Shown here piece after piece: positions 6,757 through 7,926 of a stretch of DNA of 7,926 nucleotides. A program made the position numbers and the translations under genes. The notes beneath the pieces are model-generated. The model was not told where the DNA came from and made no database searches. It worked only from the letters and a program-made list of their open reading frames with translations. Numbering within the stretch: position 1 is the first letter of the stretch; each line of letters starts with the position of its first letter. Source of the stretch: Desulfobacterales bacterium C00003106 (lineage in GTDB: Bacteria > Desulfobacterota > Desulfobacteria > Desulfobacterales > C00003106); the NCBI GenBank assembly GCA_001751015.1, contig MAXM01000053.1, positions 6,666 to 14,591 of the forward strand, written 5' to 3'.

Positions 6757-7165
6757 ATTTATCTTTTTGTGTCTTTTTCAATACCCTTGCAACCCTCTCC
6801 TGCAATACGCTGCTTTCAACAGGTTTTTCCACATAATCATCTACGTCAAGCTGCACCCCGGCCTCGAGTTCATAACGGCGATGGCTCGCATCTGGTCGAA
6901 CAGAACTCAAGATAATAATCGGCATCCCGGCATACTTGACGCGTCTTGGATCTTTGAGTTCCTTGCAAACGGCAAACCCATCCATCCTCGGCATGAGGAG
7001 GTCGAGCAAAAGGAGGTCCGGTCTCTCATCCTTCAGTTTTTCGAGACATTCCACGCCGTCTGACGCAGTCACAACCGTATGACCCGCGGCCTCAAGGATC
7101 ATTTGCAGGGCCTCCCTCATATCCGGATCATCATCCACCACCATGATCTTGGCGCCCGTACTCAT
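6755..7165 (-). CDS. Single-domain response regulator (CheY-like receiver)
   Basis: This 136-residue protein is a lone receiver domain with a short lysine-rich tail (KKTQKDK). The acidic pair is D11-D12 (VVDDDPDM), the phosphoacceptor is D55 in DLLLLDLLMPRMDG, the switch serines are S87-S88, and K114-P115 is the conserved lysine-proline. It should be phosphorylatable. No DNA-binding or enzymatic domain follows. The longer open frame starts at 7195 with MQFFLKKEDD, but the ATG at 7165 has AAGGAGG 5 nt upstream and starts where receivers normally start, so I used it. It is the first gene of the signalling trio, 38 bp after the metF paralogue and 9 bp before the next receiver. Both receivers share a DDY-x-x-KPVE motif near the C-terminus and a lengthened loop before it, which suggests duplication or a common docking partner. 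Confidence 0.93.
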   Translation of the reverse strand: MSTGAKIMVVDDDPDMREALQMILEAAGHTVVTASDGVECLEKLKDERPDLLLLDLLMPRMDGFAVCKELKDPRRVKYAGMPIIILSSVRPDASHRRYELEAGVQLDVDDYVEKPVESSVLQERVARVLKKTQKDK

Positions 7166-7170
7166 ATCGT

Positions 7171-7177
7171 CCTCCTT
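7171..7177 (-). promoter_or_regulatory. Shine-Dalgarno site fixing the first receiver start
   Basis: AAGGAGG on the coding strand lies 5 nt before the ATG at 7165. It sits in the 38-bp gap after the metF paralogue and rules against the longer frame starting at 7195. The same gap contains a T6/A6 pair separated by 2 nt, too tight to be a terminator hairpin. Confidence 0.8.
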
Positions 7178-7203
7178 TTTTAGAAAAAACTGCACTTCTC
7201 AAA

Positions 7204-7926
7204 TCAGACTATCGGTCTTGGCATCAGTCCTGCTTTTTCCACGATCTGCGGCACGATATCTTCCCAGGCAACGGCCATGACATGGACACCGTGAATACCA
7301 TCGATGTCTTTAAGCTGCTCGATGGTCTCGAGGCATATCTTTACGCCCTCTTCCTTGGCGTCTTCCGCGTCGGCCATCCGGTCAACCAGTTCCTTGGGCA
7401 CACTCAGTCCTGACACGTTGTTTCTCATATACCGCGCCATGCCCACGGATTTTACAGGTATTACGCCCGCAAGTATATGGGTCTTCTCATCCAGACCGCG
7501 ATCTCTTACCATCTCCATCCACCTCGCAAATTTGGGGACATCAAAGATGGCCTGGGTCTGGATAAAATCCGCACCAGCCTTTATCTTCTTGGCAAGACGG
7601 ATCACCCGGAATTCAAAAGGATCGGCAAACGGGTTGGCCGCAGCCCCGAGAAAAAGCGGAACATCTCCCGAGATATCGTCGCCGGACAGAAATTTGTTGT
7701 CATCACGCATCTGTTTCAGGGTCTGAATAAGTTGTATCGAATCGATGTCATAGACACCTTTGGCTGTGGGATGGTTGCCGAACTTCTGATGATCACCCGA
7801 AAGGCAGAGCACATTTCGGATTCCGAGCGCAACAGCGCCCAAGATATCGGCCTGAATCGCAAGACGGTTTCGGTCCCGTACAACCATCTGCATCACAGGT
7901 TCTACGCCTGCCTGTCTTAGAAGAAC
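7204..7926 (-). CDS. 5,10-methylenetetrahydrofolate reductase paralogue, N-terminus beyond window
   Basis: The C-terminal 240 residues of a MetF-family flavoprotein are present, and the frame stays open through the right edge. By alignment with the complete MetF in this window, about 60 N-terminal residues, including the catalytic glutamate region, are missing. Visible family features are RDRNRLAIQADILGA, CLSGDHQ (the D matches E. coli Asp120), FIQTQAIFD (the second Q matches Gln183), VGMARYM and GVHVMAVAWED near the end. It differs from the other copy in having SGDHQKFGNHP where the other has a repeated GDHP, an extra DNKFLSGDDISGD stretch, and a MPRPIV tail. It would catalyse or resemble methylene-H4F reduction. 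No metV lies downstream of it; one could lie upstream, outside the window. A family symbol is withheld because the metV-linked copy is the better metF candidate. The internal GTG at 7896 is not its start. Confidence 0.92.
   Translation of the reverse strand, partial: VLLRQAGVEPVMQMVVRDRNRLAIQADILGAVALGIRNVLCLSGDHQKFGNHPTAKGVYDIDSIQLIQTLKQMRDDNKFLSGDDISGDVPLFLGAAANPFADPFEFRVIRLAKKIKAGADFIQTQAIFDVPKFARWMEMVRDRGLDEKTHILAGVIPVKSVGMARYMRNNVSGLSVPKELVDRMADAEDAKEEGVKICLETIEQLKDIDGIHGVHVMAVAWEDIVPQIVEKAGLMPRPIV

Overview
All supportable genes in this window lie on the minus strand, so transcription runs from the right edge to the left edge. The content is a stretch of the Wood-Ljungdahl (reductive acetyl-CoA) pathway with a small cytoplasmic signalling cassette inside it. 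In transcription order it holds: a methylenetetrahydrofolate reductase paralogue whose N-terminus lies beyond the right edge (7204-7926); two stand-alone receiver proteins (6755-7165 and 6356-6745); a soluble receiver-PAS-histidine kinase (4872-6353); a short intergenic repeat/hairpin region (4781-4870); then metV (4097-4765), metF (3206-4081), acsD (2236-3192) and acsB (27-2231). The 26 bases left of acsB hold only a purine-rich stretch on the coding strand and no recognisable gene.

The organism is most likely a strictly anaerobic bacterium that uses the H4-folate branch of the pathway, reductively for autotrophy or oxidatively for complete oxidation of acetate. AcsB is the full-length bacterial type with the CODH-binding N-terminal domain that archaeal CdhC lacks, and MetF/MetV are bacterial. 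Balanced base composition, GTG starts and many single-domain receivers suggest a Desulfobacterota (deltaproteobacterial) sulfate reducer or relative. That placement is an inference from gene style, not shown by a marker gene.

MetF and MetV together would reduce 5,10-methylene-H4F to 5-methyl-H4F. AcsD is the small subunit of the corrinoid iron-sulfur protein that carries the methyl group. AcsB joins methyl, CO and CoA at its nickel A-cluster. acsC (large CFeSP subunit), acsE (methyltransferase) and acsA (CODH) are not in the window. Spacings within metV-metF-acsD-acsB are 15, 13 and 4 bp, as in an operon. Spacings within receiver-receiver-kinase are 9 and 2 bp, with 38 bp between the metF paralogue and the first receiver. 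The only larger gap is the 106 bp between kinase and metV, which is filled by degenerate direct and inverted repeats.

The main points of interest are the signalling cassette with no DNA-binding output domain placed inside a C1 operon, the missing phosphoacceptor aspartate in the kinase's own receiver, the hairpin-forming repeats, and the two MetF paralogues of which only one sits beside MetV.
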